From NCBI GenBank assembly GCA_041749015.1, contig JBGTCD010000036.1, positions 1 through 18,226 of the forward strand: DNA of 18,226 nucleotides, given 5' to 3'. The notes under the pieces were generated by a model. It was given only the letters and a program-made list of their open reading frames with translations, was not told the origin of the DNA and did no database searches. This document shows, piece after piece, positions 1 through 7,618 of this stretch; within the stretch, counting starts at the first letter, position 1; the number at the start of each line of letters is the position of its first letter. Made by a program: the position numbers and the translations under genes. This stretch comes from JBGTCD01 sp041749015. GTDB lineage: Bacteria; Bacteroidota; Bacteroidia; Cytophagales; Cyclobacteriaceae.

Positions 1-549
1 GTTGTGGATAGCCTTATTGTTAATGCAGACGGGACATTCCGAAATGTTTTAAGAAAATTAATTTATGGCCCCGGAGGAAATGTACTGAATGTGGCCTGGA
101 CTCCAGGTACTGAAAGGGAGATCGAGGCCTCCTGGACTATCAATGTGCCGGTCTACAATCCTGACGCGCTCAGACTCATCGTATTTGTGCAGGATGTGGT
201 AAGCGGTGAAATTTACCAGTCAGGTAATTTTGATATAGCGCCGAAGGTCCCCGGTGTGATATCAGGTCTGGAAGAGCTGTTGAAAGAAGAAGCTGAAACC
301 ATTGCGATTTATCCTAACCCTGTCTCACACGAGTTGAATCTGAAACCACAGTTTACCTTGTCGAGAACCTACAACTGGAAGATCATTGACCAGCGCGGGG
401 TGGAAATGCTGGAAGGTACCATTAAACCAGGTGAGTCCTTGAAAACCATTGAGACCGGGCATCTAGCCAATGGGATTTACTTCCTGGTCATTGGAGACGG
501 TGATAAACCCCTGACCCATAAGAAGCTGGCTGTAATGAATCGCCGATAG
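1..549 (+). CDS. Omp28-like secreted protein, C-terminal part, with T9SS type A sorting domain (5' truncated)
   Basis: This frame is open from base 1, so the gene starts before the window and only its last 182 codons are present. The GTG at base 4 is not a credible start because there is no signal peptide. Residues about 40-80 (WTINVPVYNPDALRLIVFVQ followed by D and an SGEIYQSG-like stretch) resemble the C-terminal part of Omp28-related Bacteroidota proteins, which usually place a thioredoxin-like fold ahead of this segment. The last 85 residues form a T9SS type A sorting domain: the opening IAIYPNPVSHELNL, a central WKIIDQRG strand, then LANGIYFLVI and a final KKLAVMN strand. In this family the domain directs passage through the outer membrane by type IX secretion and is then removed. 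The sorting domain is clear; the Omp28 assignment is moderate because the N-terminus is missing. The gene converges on the CHAT gene at 692-3400. Confidence 0.8.
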   Translation, partial: VVDSLIVNADGTFRNVLRKLIYGPGGNVLNVAWTPGTEREIEASWTINVPVYNPDALRLIVFVQDVVSGEIYQSGNFDIAPKVPGVISGLEELLKEEAETIAIYPNPVSHELNLKPQFTLSRTYNWKIIDQRGVEMLEGTIKPGESLKTIETGHLANGIYFLVIGDGDKPLTHKKLAVMNRR

Positions 550-691
550 GGATCCTTGATATTATTTCGTAGAATTTATCCTTATAGGTTTAATCCGTGG
601 GCCATGAAAATTTAAATCATATCCCAAACCGTTTTAACGGATTCAAAATTTATCTCCGGGGTCTGCCCAACGCCTTTAATTCATCACAGCA

Positions 692-3400
692 TTACTTTCC
701 AATTAATATAAAAGGGGCCCAGTAGTAAGGAGAAGCATAAGCACTGTTACGAATCATGTCCAACTTGGCTTTTTGTAATTCAGATCCAAATACTTCTGCA
801 TCATTTTGAATACTGCTTTCGTAGAAGTTGGTCATCAGCATGGCAGTAGACCGGTCGCCTACATTCCATAATGAAACTACCAGATTATTGGCTCCGGCAT
901 AAAGCAATGCCCTGGATAAACCAATAATTCCTTCCCCCTTTACCAGTTGTCCAAGTGCTGTCTGGCATGCGGATAAGGTCACCAACTCTGCATCGAGACT
1001 CAAATTGAAAATATCACCACTGAACAAGTATCCTTCATTCTCAGAACTTGCGGGATGCAGAAATATTCTTGAAAGCGCTGGAGTTTTTTCATCCACGAGT
1101 CCATGTGTTGCAAGATGCAGGATTCTGTAATCCTTCAAATTGCTTTCCAATAAAAACTTATTGGTAGCATTTTCAAAAGTTTTTACTTCAGGCTCCCATG
1201 CATTCGAGGCCAGCATGGCGCCAATACTGATCACTTCCTGTTCTGTAGCAGGCAGGTCTATAGCCCGGACAGAAAAATTAACCGGTGCCATTAATAGGGC
1301 AGATTTATTTTCCCGGTTGGTTACTTTTGCCTTAGCCTGTAGAAATAGTGGGGTAGAGTAATGATAAAGGACGCTATATTTTTTGAGCAGATAAGGAGCA
1401 TTATGAAAAGAAAATTCTGTTGTTGTCACCTCCGTTAACAATGCCTCAAAAGGAATAACGCCAAGTCTACCTTGTGGAATTACTACAAGTTCGGTAATCC
1501 CTGAAGGTATTTTCGATGGGATCAACTGGTCATGTAATGTAGTGCCGGTAAGTTTGTACACTTCCGGGATTTCAAAGTAGATGCTGTTTCGAAAGCCAGA
1601 AATATACCTATCAAAATTTTCTTCCAATGGACGTAAATCTAATCTGAAGTGATTTTTACCCACAGAAAAAATGTATAATTGATTTTCCTTTTCGGCAATA
1701 AAGTAGCTAACCAATAGTTGGTTGGCACTTAGAGTCTTCTGGATTACTGATATGGTTGGAGTTGTACTGGCATATTTTAACTCATAATACTCTGGGAACG
1801 AATTTTCGAGGTTTTCGATAAATTGCTCATAGGCCCGTGTCTTATCAAAAAGCTCAGATCGAAGGTTTTGGTTGTCTCCTGAACTGCGGGCTATTTGTTG
1901 TTCCAGGTAGGCTATGGCACCTTTCAGGGATTTCTCCTCTTCGATCATTTCCTGAGGGATATTGGCAAATGACCTAGCCTCGACCTCTGCAATGCTTTCC
2001 TGCAGTACTGCGGATTTACTTTTTTCCGAGTAAAGAAAGGCCTTCTCTTCAAAGGGACTACTTCTGAAATTTATCTGCCCCAGGTAATAGGAGACCCGAA
2101 CCGCATCTTCATACAACTCTGACGATAACCTGGCAAGAGCAATTTTGTCCTGCTCACTGGTGCGGGTTTGTCTGATTTTATCAGCCAGCGTTATGCCGAT
2201 CTCCAAAGTGGTCATCGAAGTTTGTATTTCTTTACGACTCAGGGACCATGCCAGGTGTCGGGCTTCCAAAGCCTGGGCCTTAAGTAGGAGAGAGGCCAGC
2301 AGGAGTTCTGGATTCAGGTAGTCATCTGGCTTAGGATTAGTGAGGTATTCCTCATTAGAGAATTCCGTACTATTGGCTATCAAGGCTTTGTGAAAGCTCT
2401 TTATAGCCTCCAGGTGCATGGATTCGGATAACTGAAGAGAACCCAGATTATTATAAACATTGGCTATGGAAGGGTGTCTTGGGCCATAATAAGCCATGTA
2501 CATTTTGAGGGCATCATTATAATATCTTCTGGCACCATCAAGGTCATTAAGTGCTTTATTGGTTTCTGCTATTCCGTTAAGGGTAAATGCCACATTAGGG
2601 TGGCCGTCAGGATATAAATTCATCCAGATTTTTAATGCTTCATTAAAATGATTGCTTGCATCGCCATAAAATTCCATACCAAGATTAGCCAAAGCCATAT
2701 TATTATGGGCTATTGCCAGACTTGGGTGATCACCATCATGAATCTTTTTATAAACCTCAAATGCACGTTCATAATAATCCAGGGCAGTTTCAGGATTTTC
2801 GGTACTAAAAATTAATCCAAGGTTGTTGTAGGCTCCAGCTACCAACTCATGGTCTTCACCGTAGGTTTCCTTCCTTTTTTGGAGGGCACTTTCCAGATAC
2901 CCCCTGGCTCTGTTAGTATTCCCCGAGTTCCAATAAGCGAGGCCCAGGTTGGTTAGGGATTGGCTGTATTCCGGCTTGGTGGTTAATTCGTGTTGTTCAT
3001 AAGTGCCAACAGCAGCTTCAAAGGCTTCTATAGCCCCTTCTGTCTGCCCCTGGTTGAGCAGGATTTCCCCCTCAAGATTTTTGACTTCTGCCAGGGCATT
3101 GGGTGAGATTGATTGGCCATCCTTATGTAGCTTTTCTATGGATTCAAGCGTGGTCAGAGCCTGATTGATATCACCGATCCTTACGAAGCATTTTCCAGAT
3201 AAGGCATGGCAGATGATTGTGTTTTCGATATCCCCGACCTCCTGATAATAAGTGGCAGCTTGTCCTGCAGCATCCAGAGCGTTTTGATAAGAACCCTGGT
3301 CAAAAAAGTTAACGCTTTTTTGATACCAGTCCCTGGCAGTTTCCTGACCAAAGGTAACGGTGTAGCAAAATAATAAACCTAAAATAATGATATGTCTCAT
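692..3400 (-). CDS. Exported TPR-CHAT cysteine peptidase
   Basis: A large exported protein of 902 residues. An in-frame ATG 24 bases upstream (3424) would add eight polar residues ahead of the signal peptide and overlap the preceding gene by 17 bases. I prefer the ATG at 3400, because it directly begins MRHIIILGLLFCYTVTFGQ, a good signal peptide. Residues about 20-350 are tandem TPR repeats of the kinesin light chain type, with phrases such as YNNLGLIF and HPSIANVYNNLG. A helical, probably coiled-coil stretch covers about 385-545. The C-terminal 330 residues are a CHAT domain, a caspase-related peptidase fold. The catalytic pair is visible as HLATHG (His766) and LSACQTALG (Cys812), followed by the family's GEGIIGLSRALLYAG and SLWNVGD signatures. 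CHAT proteins cleave or are predicted to cleave partner proteins recognised by their TPRs. The signal peptide places this one in the periplasm or at the outer membrane. Its substrate is unknown. It follows the beta-barrel gene by 7 bases, so the two are probably co-transcribed. Confidence 0.9.
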   Translation of the reverse strand: MRHIIILGLLFCYTVTFGQETARDWYQKSVNFFDQGSYQNALDAAGQAATYYQEVGDIENTIICHALSGKCFVRIGDINQALTTLESIEKLHKDGQSISPNALAEVKNLEGEILLNQGQTEGAIEAFEAAVGTYEQHELTTKPEYSQSLTNLGLAYWNSGNTNRARGYLESALQKRKETYGEDHELVAGAYNNLGLIFSTENPETALDYYERAFEVYKKIHDGDHPSLAIAHNNMALANLGMEFYGDASNHFNEALKIWMNLYPDGHPNVAFTLNGIAETNKALNDLDGARRYYNDALKMYMAYYGPRHPSIANVYNNLGSLQLSESMHLEAIKSFHKALIANSTEFSNEEYLTNPKPDDYLNPELLLASLLLKAQALEARHLAWSLSRKEIQTSMTTLEIGITLADKIRQTRTSEQDKIALARLSSELYEDAVRVSYYLGQINFRSSPFEEKAFLYSEKSKSAVLQESIAEVEARSFANIPQEMIEEEKSLKGAIAYLEQQIARSSGDNQNLRSELFDKTRAYEQFIENLENSFPEYYELKYASTTPTISVIQKTLSANQLLVSYFIAEKENQLYIFSVGKNHFRLDLRPLEENFDRYISGFRNSIYFEIPEVYKLTGTTLHDQLIPSKIPSGITELVVIPQGRLGVIPFEALLTEVTTTEFSFHNAPYLLKKYSVLYHYSTPLFLQAKAKVTNRENKSALLMAPVNFSVRAIDLPATEQEVISIGAMLASNAWEPEVKTFENATNKFLLESNLKDYRILHLATHGLVDEKTPALSRIFLHPASSENEGYLFSGDIFNLSLDAELVTLSACQTALGQLVKGEGIIGLSRALLYAGANNLVVSLWNVGDRSTAMLMTNFYESSIQNDAEVFGSELQKAKLDMIRNSAYASPYYWAPFILIGK

Positions 3401-3407
3401 GGTATGG

Positions 3408-4346
3408 TTAAAATCTGATGACATAAGAAATGGTGGTTACGATATCACGGGAAAGTCCATCGGGGTTTACCTTGCGGTTTGTAAGTCTGAAGCCTTGTTG
3501 TATTCTAATTGTATTTCTTACATTAAGATGGTATCCAGCTCCTATAAGGGCGGAAAGTGCCAACCCGGTAGTACCATCAAGTTTTACCCTTTCGCCGGTA
3601 TCGAGGTCTGTAATTTCATCCTTTGTGATCCTAAAAATAGGAAGCAGGCCCGCATTAATATTGAATTTGGCAAATCTCCAGTTGCGCTCCACCCTTGCCA
3701 TGACATCAATCCCACGCTCCAGCTCGTTGGCAATGGTGCTGCGCTGCACATATTCCTGATCGGGGTATTCAGGTTGTGAGTCAAAAGTGAAGCTGTTATT
3801 AACTGTACCGAATGGCTGTTGGTATCCTACAGCAAACATCCAATCTCTGGTAATCAATGAAGCACCAGCCACAATATCGTAGGTACCCAGACTTGGCTGA
3901 TAATACATCGGCACCGATCTGCCATCGATTCTAACGTCACCATCACCCATAGGGATTTTTCCTCCCAGGGTAACACTAAGGTCATAATTGGCAGCACTCT
4001 TTACTATTCTTGTGAAGGAAAATGAAATATCACTCAGGTCGCCAGTAGACCCGAAGTTGCCCGAAATATGCTGGTAGGGGATTTTTAATTGGGCAAAAGT
4101 CTTTTGGTTAAGACTAAAGTTGAAATCAGCCGAAGCTACATAAACCACTGGCGAGAGCAAGGTTTTGCCTCTGTAAAACCCAAGCTCCACAGCAAGCAAC
4201 TGAAATTTGAGGTTTTTATCATAAGGCTGGTCAGGCTTCATAGCCCCCATGGTGCAAAAACCAGCGTCACTGCAGCCCTGAGCGTATCCATTTAACACCA
4301 GAATGCTGACCAGAGAAAGGATTAAAATAGCTTTTAATAGACTCAT
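3408..4346 (-). CDS. Outer-membrane beta-barrel protein of unknown function with N-terminal cysteine pair
   Basis: 312 residues with a signal peptide (about 1-23, ending NGYAQ). The mature chain then shows alternating hydrophobic and polar beta strands with turn-rich loops and ends in SYVIRF. A terminal phenylalanine is typical of outer-membrane barrels recognised by the BAM machinery. The general pattern resembles Bacteroidota proteins labelled as transporter or MetA-pathway-like barrels, but I cannot name a substrate. The only cysteines are Cys25 and Cys31, a C-x5-C motif directly after the predicted signal-peptidase site. The residues before Cys25 (AQG) are a poor lipobox, so signal peptidase I processing and a disulfide or metal site are more likely than lipidation. 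The gene is first in a pair with the exported CHAT protease, separated by 7 bases, and has a -7-like element upstream at 4404-4411. Barrel and export are well supported; function is open. Confidence 0.7.
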   Translation of the reverse strand: MSLLKAILILSLVSILVLNGYAQGCSDAGFCTMGAMKPDQPYDKNLKFQLLAVELGFYRGKTLLSPVVYVASADFNFSLNQKTFAQLKIPYQHISGNFGSTGDLSDISFSFTRIVKSAANYDLSVTLGGKIPMGDGDVRIDGRSVPMYYQPSLGTYDIVAGASLITRDWMFAVGYQQPFGTVNNSFTFDSQPEYPDQEYVQRSTIANELERGIDVMARVERNWRFAKFNINAGLLPIFRITKDEITDLDTGERVKLDGTTGLALSALIGAGYHLNVRNTIRIQQGFRLTNRKVNPDGLSRDIVTTISYVIRF

Positions 4347-4403
4347 AATTTCAAGTATTAAAATGCAGATAGTTAGGACCTAAGGTGCGACAAGGTAATC
4401 AAA

Positions 4404-4411
4404 CAAAAATA
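4404..4411 (-). promoter_or_regulatory. Candidate -7 promoter element for the barrel-CHAT gene pair
   Basis: On the minus strand this reads TATTTTTG, an exact fit to the TAnnTTTG -7 consensus of Bacteroidota. It lies 57 bases before the ATG at 4346, which would give a leader of roughly 50 bases. I could not find a TTG -33 element at the usual distance, and the surroundings are AT-rich, so chance matches are easy. It suggests the barrel-CHAT pair is transcribed separately from the symporter operon upstream. Confidence 0.35.
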
Positions 4412-4456
4412 AAAATTAAACCAGAAGCTTATAAAATTGTGTGGAAATATTTGTGG

Positions 4457-5848
4457 TTATAATTTAGAGAAGTATTCTCTTGCAGCTTTTTTTACTTTGG
4501 GCGCAAGCAGCAATGCTGACAACATGGTGGGTATCGCCATAAGCGCATAAGCACTGTCTATTACACTGATGATCACAGAAAGGGAGGCTGTGGCCCCGAT
4601 CATAATGGTCAGCACGTAATAGTAGTTATAGTATGGCCCCCATTTAGCACCAAAAAGGTAGGAGAGGCATTTGGTGCCATAGTAGCTGTAGGAAAACAGG
4701 GATGTTATAGAAAATATGGCTATGCAGGTCATGAGGATATAGCTCCCAAATCCGGGAAAAGCAGAATTAAAGGCATCTGCAGTAAGCGTGACTCCATCTC
4801 TGTCGCTGAACTGCCAGGCTCCAGTAACCAGGATCGCCAGTGCCGTGAGTGTACATACGAGCAGGGTATCAATAGCCGGTCCCAACATGGCTACCAGGCC
4901 TTCACGAACCGGCTCTTTGGTTTTTGCTGCGCCATGAGCCATGGGGGCAGTACCAATTCCAGCCTCATTTGAAAACGCCGCCCGTTGTGCCCCCCATACT
5001 ATCATGGTGCCTATTACGCCACCTAACATGGGCTCACCATTGAAATTTTCACCGGTGAAGGCATTGGAGATTATCATCCAAAAATAATGTGGCACCTCAC
5101 TGATATGCAATACCAGAATGATTACCACGGTAATAAAATACAATACCACCATCACGGGCACCATTTTACCGGCCATTTTCCCTATCCGCTTGATGCCACC
5201 AAAGATGACCATAGAAACAAAAATCATGATGGTAAGGCCTATAAAAAAATCTACCGAACGGATATCAGTACCTAATACATCCCATGTACTACCGGTGATG
5301 CCATTGGGTAGCAACACAATATCCCGCACTGCCTGGGTGAGTTGATTAGCCTGAAAAATGGGTAAAGTGCCTACCATGCAGGTGAGACAAAAGAGGATGG
5401 CAAGGGGCTTCCATTGCTTCCCCAGGCCTTCGGTGATCACATACATAGGTCCTCCCTGGATTTCCCCATTGGTATCTTTTCCGCGGTATAGGATGGCAAG
5501 GGTGCAGGTAAAAAACTTGGTAGCCATCCCTACAAAGGCACTCACCCACATCCAGAATATAGCGCCGGGACCGCCCAAACTGATGGCCACTGCCACCCCG
5601 CTGATATTTCCCATACCTACAGTGGCAGCCAGGGCTGTAGACAAGGCTTCATAATGGTTGATCTGTCCGGGGTCATCTGGGTCATCATATTTACCCCTGA
5701 GGATATTGATGGCATGTCTGAAATAACGGAAGGGGACAAACCCGGAATAGATAAAGAAAAACAGCCCTCCACCCAGAAGAATTACTAATAATGGGATGCC
5801 CCAAATCCAACCTGAAAAATCGACAAAAAACTGGCCTATCTGGTCCAA
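4457..5848 (-). CDS. Sodium:alanine/glycine symporter family (AGCS) transporter
   Basis: 463 residues, normal length for the AGCS (alanine or glycine:cation symporter) family. These inner-membrane proteins import small neutral amino acids with sodium or protons. About ten to eleven hydrophobic segments are visible. Family signatures are ALSTALAATVGMGNISGVA (residues 68-86, the substrate and cation binding loop), GGPGAIFWMWVSAFVGM (92-108), QGGPMYVI (131-138), and GAQRAAFSNEAGIGTAPMAH (286-305). The start MDQIGQFFVDFSGW is typical, with a short amphipathic segment before the first membrane helix. It is last of three closely packed genes, 8 bases after the ureohydrolase, so it may import a substrate or export pathway-related amino acids, but this link is inferred from position only. 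Family assignment is firm; alanine versus glycine or another amino acid cannot be decided. Confidence 0.93.
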   Translation of the reverse strand: MDQIGQFFVDFSGWIWGIPLLVILLGGGLFFFIYSGFVPFRYFRHAINILRGKYDDPDDPGQINHYEALSTALAATVGMGNISGVAVAISLGGPGAIFWMWVSAFVGMATKFFTCTLAILYRGKDTNGEIQGGPMYVITEGLGKQWKPLAILFCLTCMVGTLPIFQANQLTQAVRDIVLLPNGITGSTWDVLGTDIRSVDFFIGLTIMIFVSMVIFGGIKRIGKMAGKMVPVMVVLYFITVVIILVLHISEVPHYFWMIISNAFTGENFNGEPMLGGVIGTMIVWGAQRAAFSNEAGIGTAPMAHGAAKTKEPVREGLVAMLGPAIDTLLVCTLTALAILVTGAWQFSDRDGVTLTADAFNSAFPGFGSYILMTCIAIFSITSLFSYSYYGTKCLSYLFGAKWGPYYNYYYVLTIMIGATASLSVIISVIDSAYALMAIPTMLSALLLAPKVKKAAREYFSKL

Positions 5849-5856
5849 ATTATACC

Positions 5857-6927
5857 TTATTTGAGGGTGAGTTTACCTTGAGAAACTGCCTGAAAATTGC
5901 AGAGGTCAAATAAAATCCTGCTCCCCACATTAGCATCCCATTCGTCATTGCCAGGTGCCACCTCACAGAGATCAAATCCTATGATAAAGCGCCCGCTTAA
6001 TACAATTTTTTTCAATAAGTATTTTAGCTCAGAATACTCCATACCTCCCGGCACCGGTGTTCCGGTATTTGGGCAATATAAAGGGTTGAGCCCATCGATA
6101 TCTACAGTAATGTAAACATGATCAGGCAAGTGAGAAATAATTTCATCACAAATGGCATCCCAACTTTTCCCTTCAAATTTGCTTTCCTGGATGTATTGAT
6201 CAAAAAAAGTAACAACTCGTCCTTCTGAATTTTCGATATAATCCATTTCTTCTTCACAAAGGTCCCTGATCCCAACCTGGACCGCTTTAGCCACCTTGGG
6301 ATGCTCCAGAATATTATACATGATGGAAGCATGGCTGTATTTAAAGTTCTCATAGCCTTTTCGTAAATCCGCATGGGCATCGATCTGGAGTACTCCAAAA
6401 GACTCATAGATTTCACCCATGGCCTTTACCATCCCCAGAGGGGTGCTATGATCTCCTCCCAGTAATCCCAGCATTTTGCCATCCTTGTGATACATTAATG
6501 CCTGTGACTTGACATAGTTATTGAGTTTTTCGCAGACTGCATTTACAGTGCCCGGTATACCTGCCATTTCTTTGGAAGGGCTATCAGTGGCATTACTTTC
6601 GATCCATTTTATATATTGAAATGCCATCTTTCGAAATTTCTTATTTTCCTCAAAAAGGGTATCGGAAATCGGCAGCATGGCTATCCCTAGTTTCCAGGCA
6701 TCTGGTATATCCCTGATGAAAAGGTCTACCTGTGAAGAGGCTTCTAAAATTGCCGAAGGACCCTTAGCAGTACCGGATCTATAGGATACCGTAACCTCCC
6801 AGGGTACGGGTATGATCACCTGAAAAGCGTTTTCCACGGAAAATGGGAGTCCAAACAAGGACCCGGATGCACCCGCAGTATTAGGATCAAAATTGTTTAA
6901 AATCTCTTTTCTGGATTCTAATTCCAT
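5857..6927 (-). CDS. Agmatinase-type ureohydrolase (arginase family)
   Basis: 356 residues. Arginase-family enzymes hydrolyse a guanidino group to urea with two metal ions, normally manganese. The metal-binding motifs are all present: GGDHS with His160, DAHAD with Asp183, His185 and Asp187, and VDIDGLNP with Asp276 and Asp278. GTGTPVPGG (288-296) and CEVAPGND (321-328) also match the agmatinase branch, which makes putrescine and urea from agmatine (SpeB-like). The protein is about 50 residues longer than E. coli SpeB, largely from an N-terminal lead of about 30 residues and a longer helical stretch (about 90-150) ahead of the first metal motif. No signal peptide, so cytoplasmic. It sits between a histidine phosphatase (7 bases upstream) and an AGCS symporter (8 bases downstream), likely one operon. 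Alternatives are guanidinobutyrase, arginase or guanidine hydrolase. The family is certain; the substrate is not. Confidence 0.88.
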   Translation of the reverse strand: MELESRKEILNNFDPNTAGASGSLFGLPFSVENAFQVIIPVPWEVTVSYRSGTAKGPSAILEASSQVDLFIRDIPDAWKLGIAMLPISDTLFEENKKFRKMAFQYIKWIESNATDSPSKEMAGIPGTVNAVCEKLNNYVKSQALMYHKDGKMLGLLGGDHSTPLGMVKAMGEIYESFGVLQIDAHADLRKGYENFKYSHASIMYNILEHPKVAKAVQVGIRDLCEEEMDYIENSEGRVVTFFDQYIQESKFEGKSWDAICDEIISHLPDHVYITVDIDGLNPLYCPNTGTPVPGGMEYSELKYLLKKIVLSGRFIIGFDLCEVAPGNDEWDANVGSRILFDLCNFQAVSQGKLTLK

Positions 6928-6934
6928 AAATTCA

Positions 6935-7435
6935 TTAAAAATTTAAAAGGTCAGGATATTCATAGGTTACCAAAGAGCCGGTTTTTTCTCCTATATCTGA
7001 CCAGAGTTTTACTTTAAACTTCATATGGGCCACCCCGCAGGTGCTCATATCACCGACTTCATCACCGGTTAGGTATTCCACCAAATAGCTTACAGAGGGG
7101 TTGTGGCCTATGATCATTACTTTCTGCCATTGGTCCTTGAGTTGGTTAATTACCTGTAGCAAAGTTCTAATAGAGGCATTATAAATCTCATCATTTAAAT
7201 GTATCCGCGTGTCTTCATAATTAATTTGTTCGGCCATGAGACGGGCAGTGGTAAATGCCCTTGTGGCAGGACTTGAAATGATAATATCAGGGGCTACCTT
7301 TTTATTTTTGAAGTTAATCCCCATCCTGGTGGCATTTTGAAGCCCAACTGAAGTCAGGTCCCTTTCGATGTCTTTCTGGTCCCCTTGTTTTTCGATGGTT
7401 TGTGCATGTCGGATGAGATAAATTTCTCGGGTCAT
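6935..7435 (-). CDS. SixA-like histidine phosphatase family protein
   Basis: 166 residues, a compact single-domain member of the histidine phosphatase (phosphoglycerate-mutase-like) superfamily of the short SixA type. The catalytic features are the LIRHAQT motif (Arg9, His10 as the phospho-accepting histidine), SSPATRA with Arg59, Glu83 as likely proton donor, and MIIGHNPS with His111. SixA in E. coli dephosphorylates a histidine-containing phosphotransfer domain or acts on the nitrogen phosphotransferase system. Bacteroidota homologues have no established substrate. There is no signal peptide, so it is cytoplasmic. It is the first gene of the run leading to the ureohydrolase and the AGCS symporter, and it is divergent from topA across a 183-base AT-rich region. 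Family confidence is high; the biological target is unknown. Confidence 0.9.
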   Translation of the reverse strand: MTREIYLIRHAQTIEKQGDQKDIERDLTSVGLQNATRMGINFKNKKVAPDIIISSPATRAFTTARLMAEQINYEDTRIHLNDEIYNASIRTLLQVINQLKDQWQKVMIIGHNPSVSYLVEYLTGDEVGDMSTCGVAHMKFKVKLWSDIGEKTGSLVTYEYPDLLNF

Positions 7436-7471
7436 AACAAGAATGTTTTAGCCACGTTCTATAAGGAGTTG

Positions 7472-7479
7472 TAAGTTTG
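7472..7479 (+). promoter_or_regulatory. Candidate -7 promoter element upstream of topA
   Basis: TAAGTTTG matches the Bacteroidota TAnnTTTG -7 consensus exactly on the topA strand. It is 147 bases from the topA ATG, which implies a long leader of about 130 bases containing the T tract and the direct repeat. No TTG -33 element is visible at the usual spacing. A nearer promoter without a good consensus match is equally possible. Confidence 0.25.
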
Positions 7480-7516
7480 AGAATATTTTTTCAAATGCAA
7501 ATATGGGTTTACAATG

Positions 7517-7536
7517 TTTTTTTTTTAAATTTTTTT
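7517..7536. other. Homopolymer tract T10-A3-T7 in the sixA-topA divergent region
   Basis: Twenty consecutive A/T bases: ten T, three A, seven T. It lies between the divergent histidine phosphatase and topA genes. Such rigid or bent A/T tracts upstream of promoters can act as UP elements or make a promoter sensitive to DNA supercoiling. Its role here is inferred only. It is not a convincing intrinsic terminator because no GC-rich stem precedes it. Confidence 0.5.
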
Positions 7537-7551
7537 CATCAAACTTGAAAA

Positions 7552-7596
7552 TTAATTTTCCTAGGGAGCCATCCCTTTAAAGATTTAATTTTCCTA
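7552..7596. repeat. 12-base direct repeat, 33-base period, in the topA upstream region
   Basis: TTAATTTTCCTA occurs at 7552-7563 and again, exactly, at 7585-7596. The period is 33 bases, close to three helical turns, so both copies face the same side of the DNA. The second copy ends 22 bases before the topA ATG. Each copy includes TAATTTTC, one base from the TAnnTTTG -7 consensus, so they could be tandem promoter elements or a repeated operator. In AT-rich DNA a 12-base chance repeat is possible but not trivial because of the shared CC step. Confidence 0.45.
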
Positions 7597-7618
7597 ATTA
7601 ATTGAAATACAATATTAT

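Noticed and set aside
4..6. GTG at base 4 as the start of the first gene
   Set aside because: The frame is open to the window edge, no signal peptide follows, and the similarity begins mid-domain, so this is the 3' part of a longer gene.
629..640. CCGTT-TT-AACGG inverted repeat between the first two convergent genes
   Set aside because: A two-base loop is too small for an RNA hairpin of this stem, and no T run follows, so it is not supported as a terminator.
2400..3300. Repeated sequence patterns inside the CHAT gene as a DNA repeat array
   Set aside because: They are degenerate TPR codon patterns at the protein level, without exact DNA repeats or spacers. This is not a CRISPR array.
3401..3424. 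Upstream in-frame ATG for the CHAT gene (adds eight residues)
   Set aside because: It puts polar residues ahead of a good signal peptide and overlaps the preceding gene. The ATG at 3400 gives a normal signal peptide and a 7-base gap.
3387..3779. 130-codon plus-strand open frame opposite the barrel and CHAT genes
   Set aside because: Antisense to two genes with clear signal peptides and domains. The translation is cysteine-rich and without family resemblance.
7517..7536. T-rich tract as an intrinsic terminator
   Set aside because: No GC-rich stem precedes it on either strand, and it lies between divergent genes where no terminator is needed.
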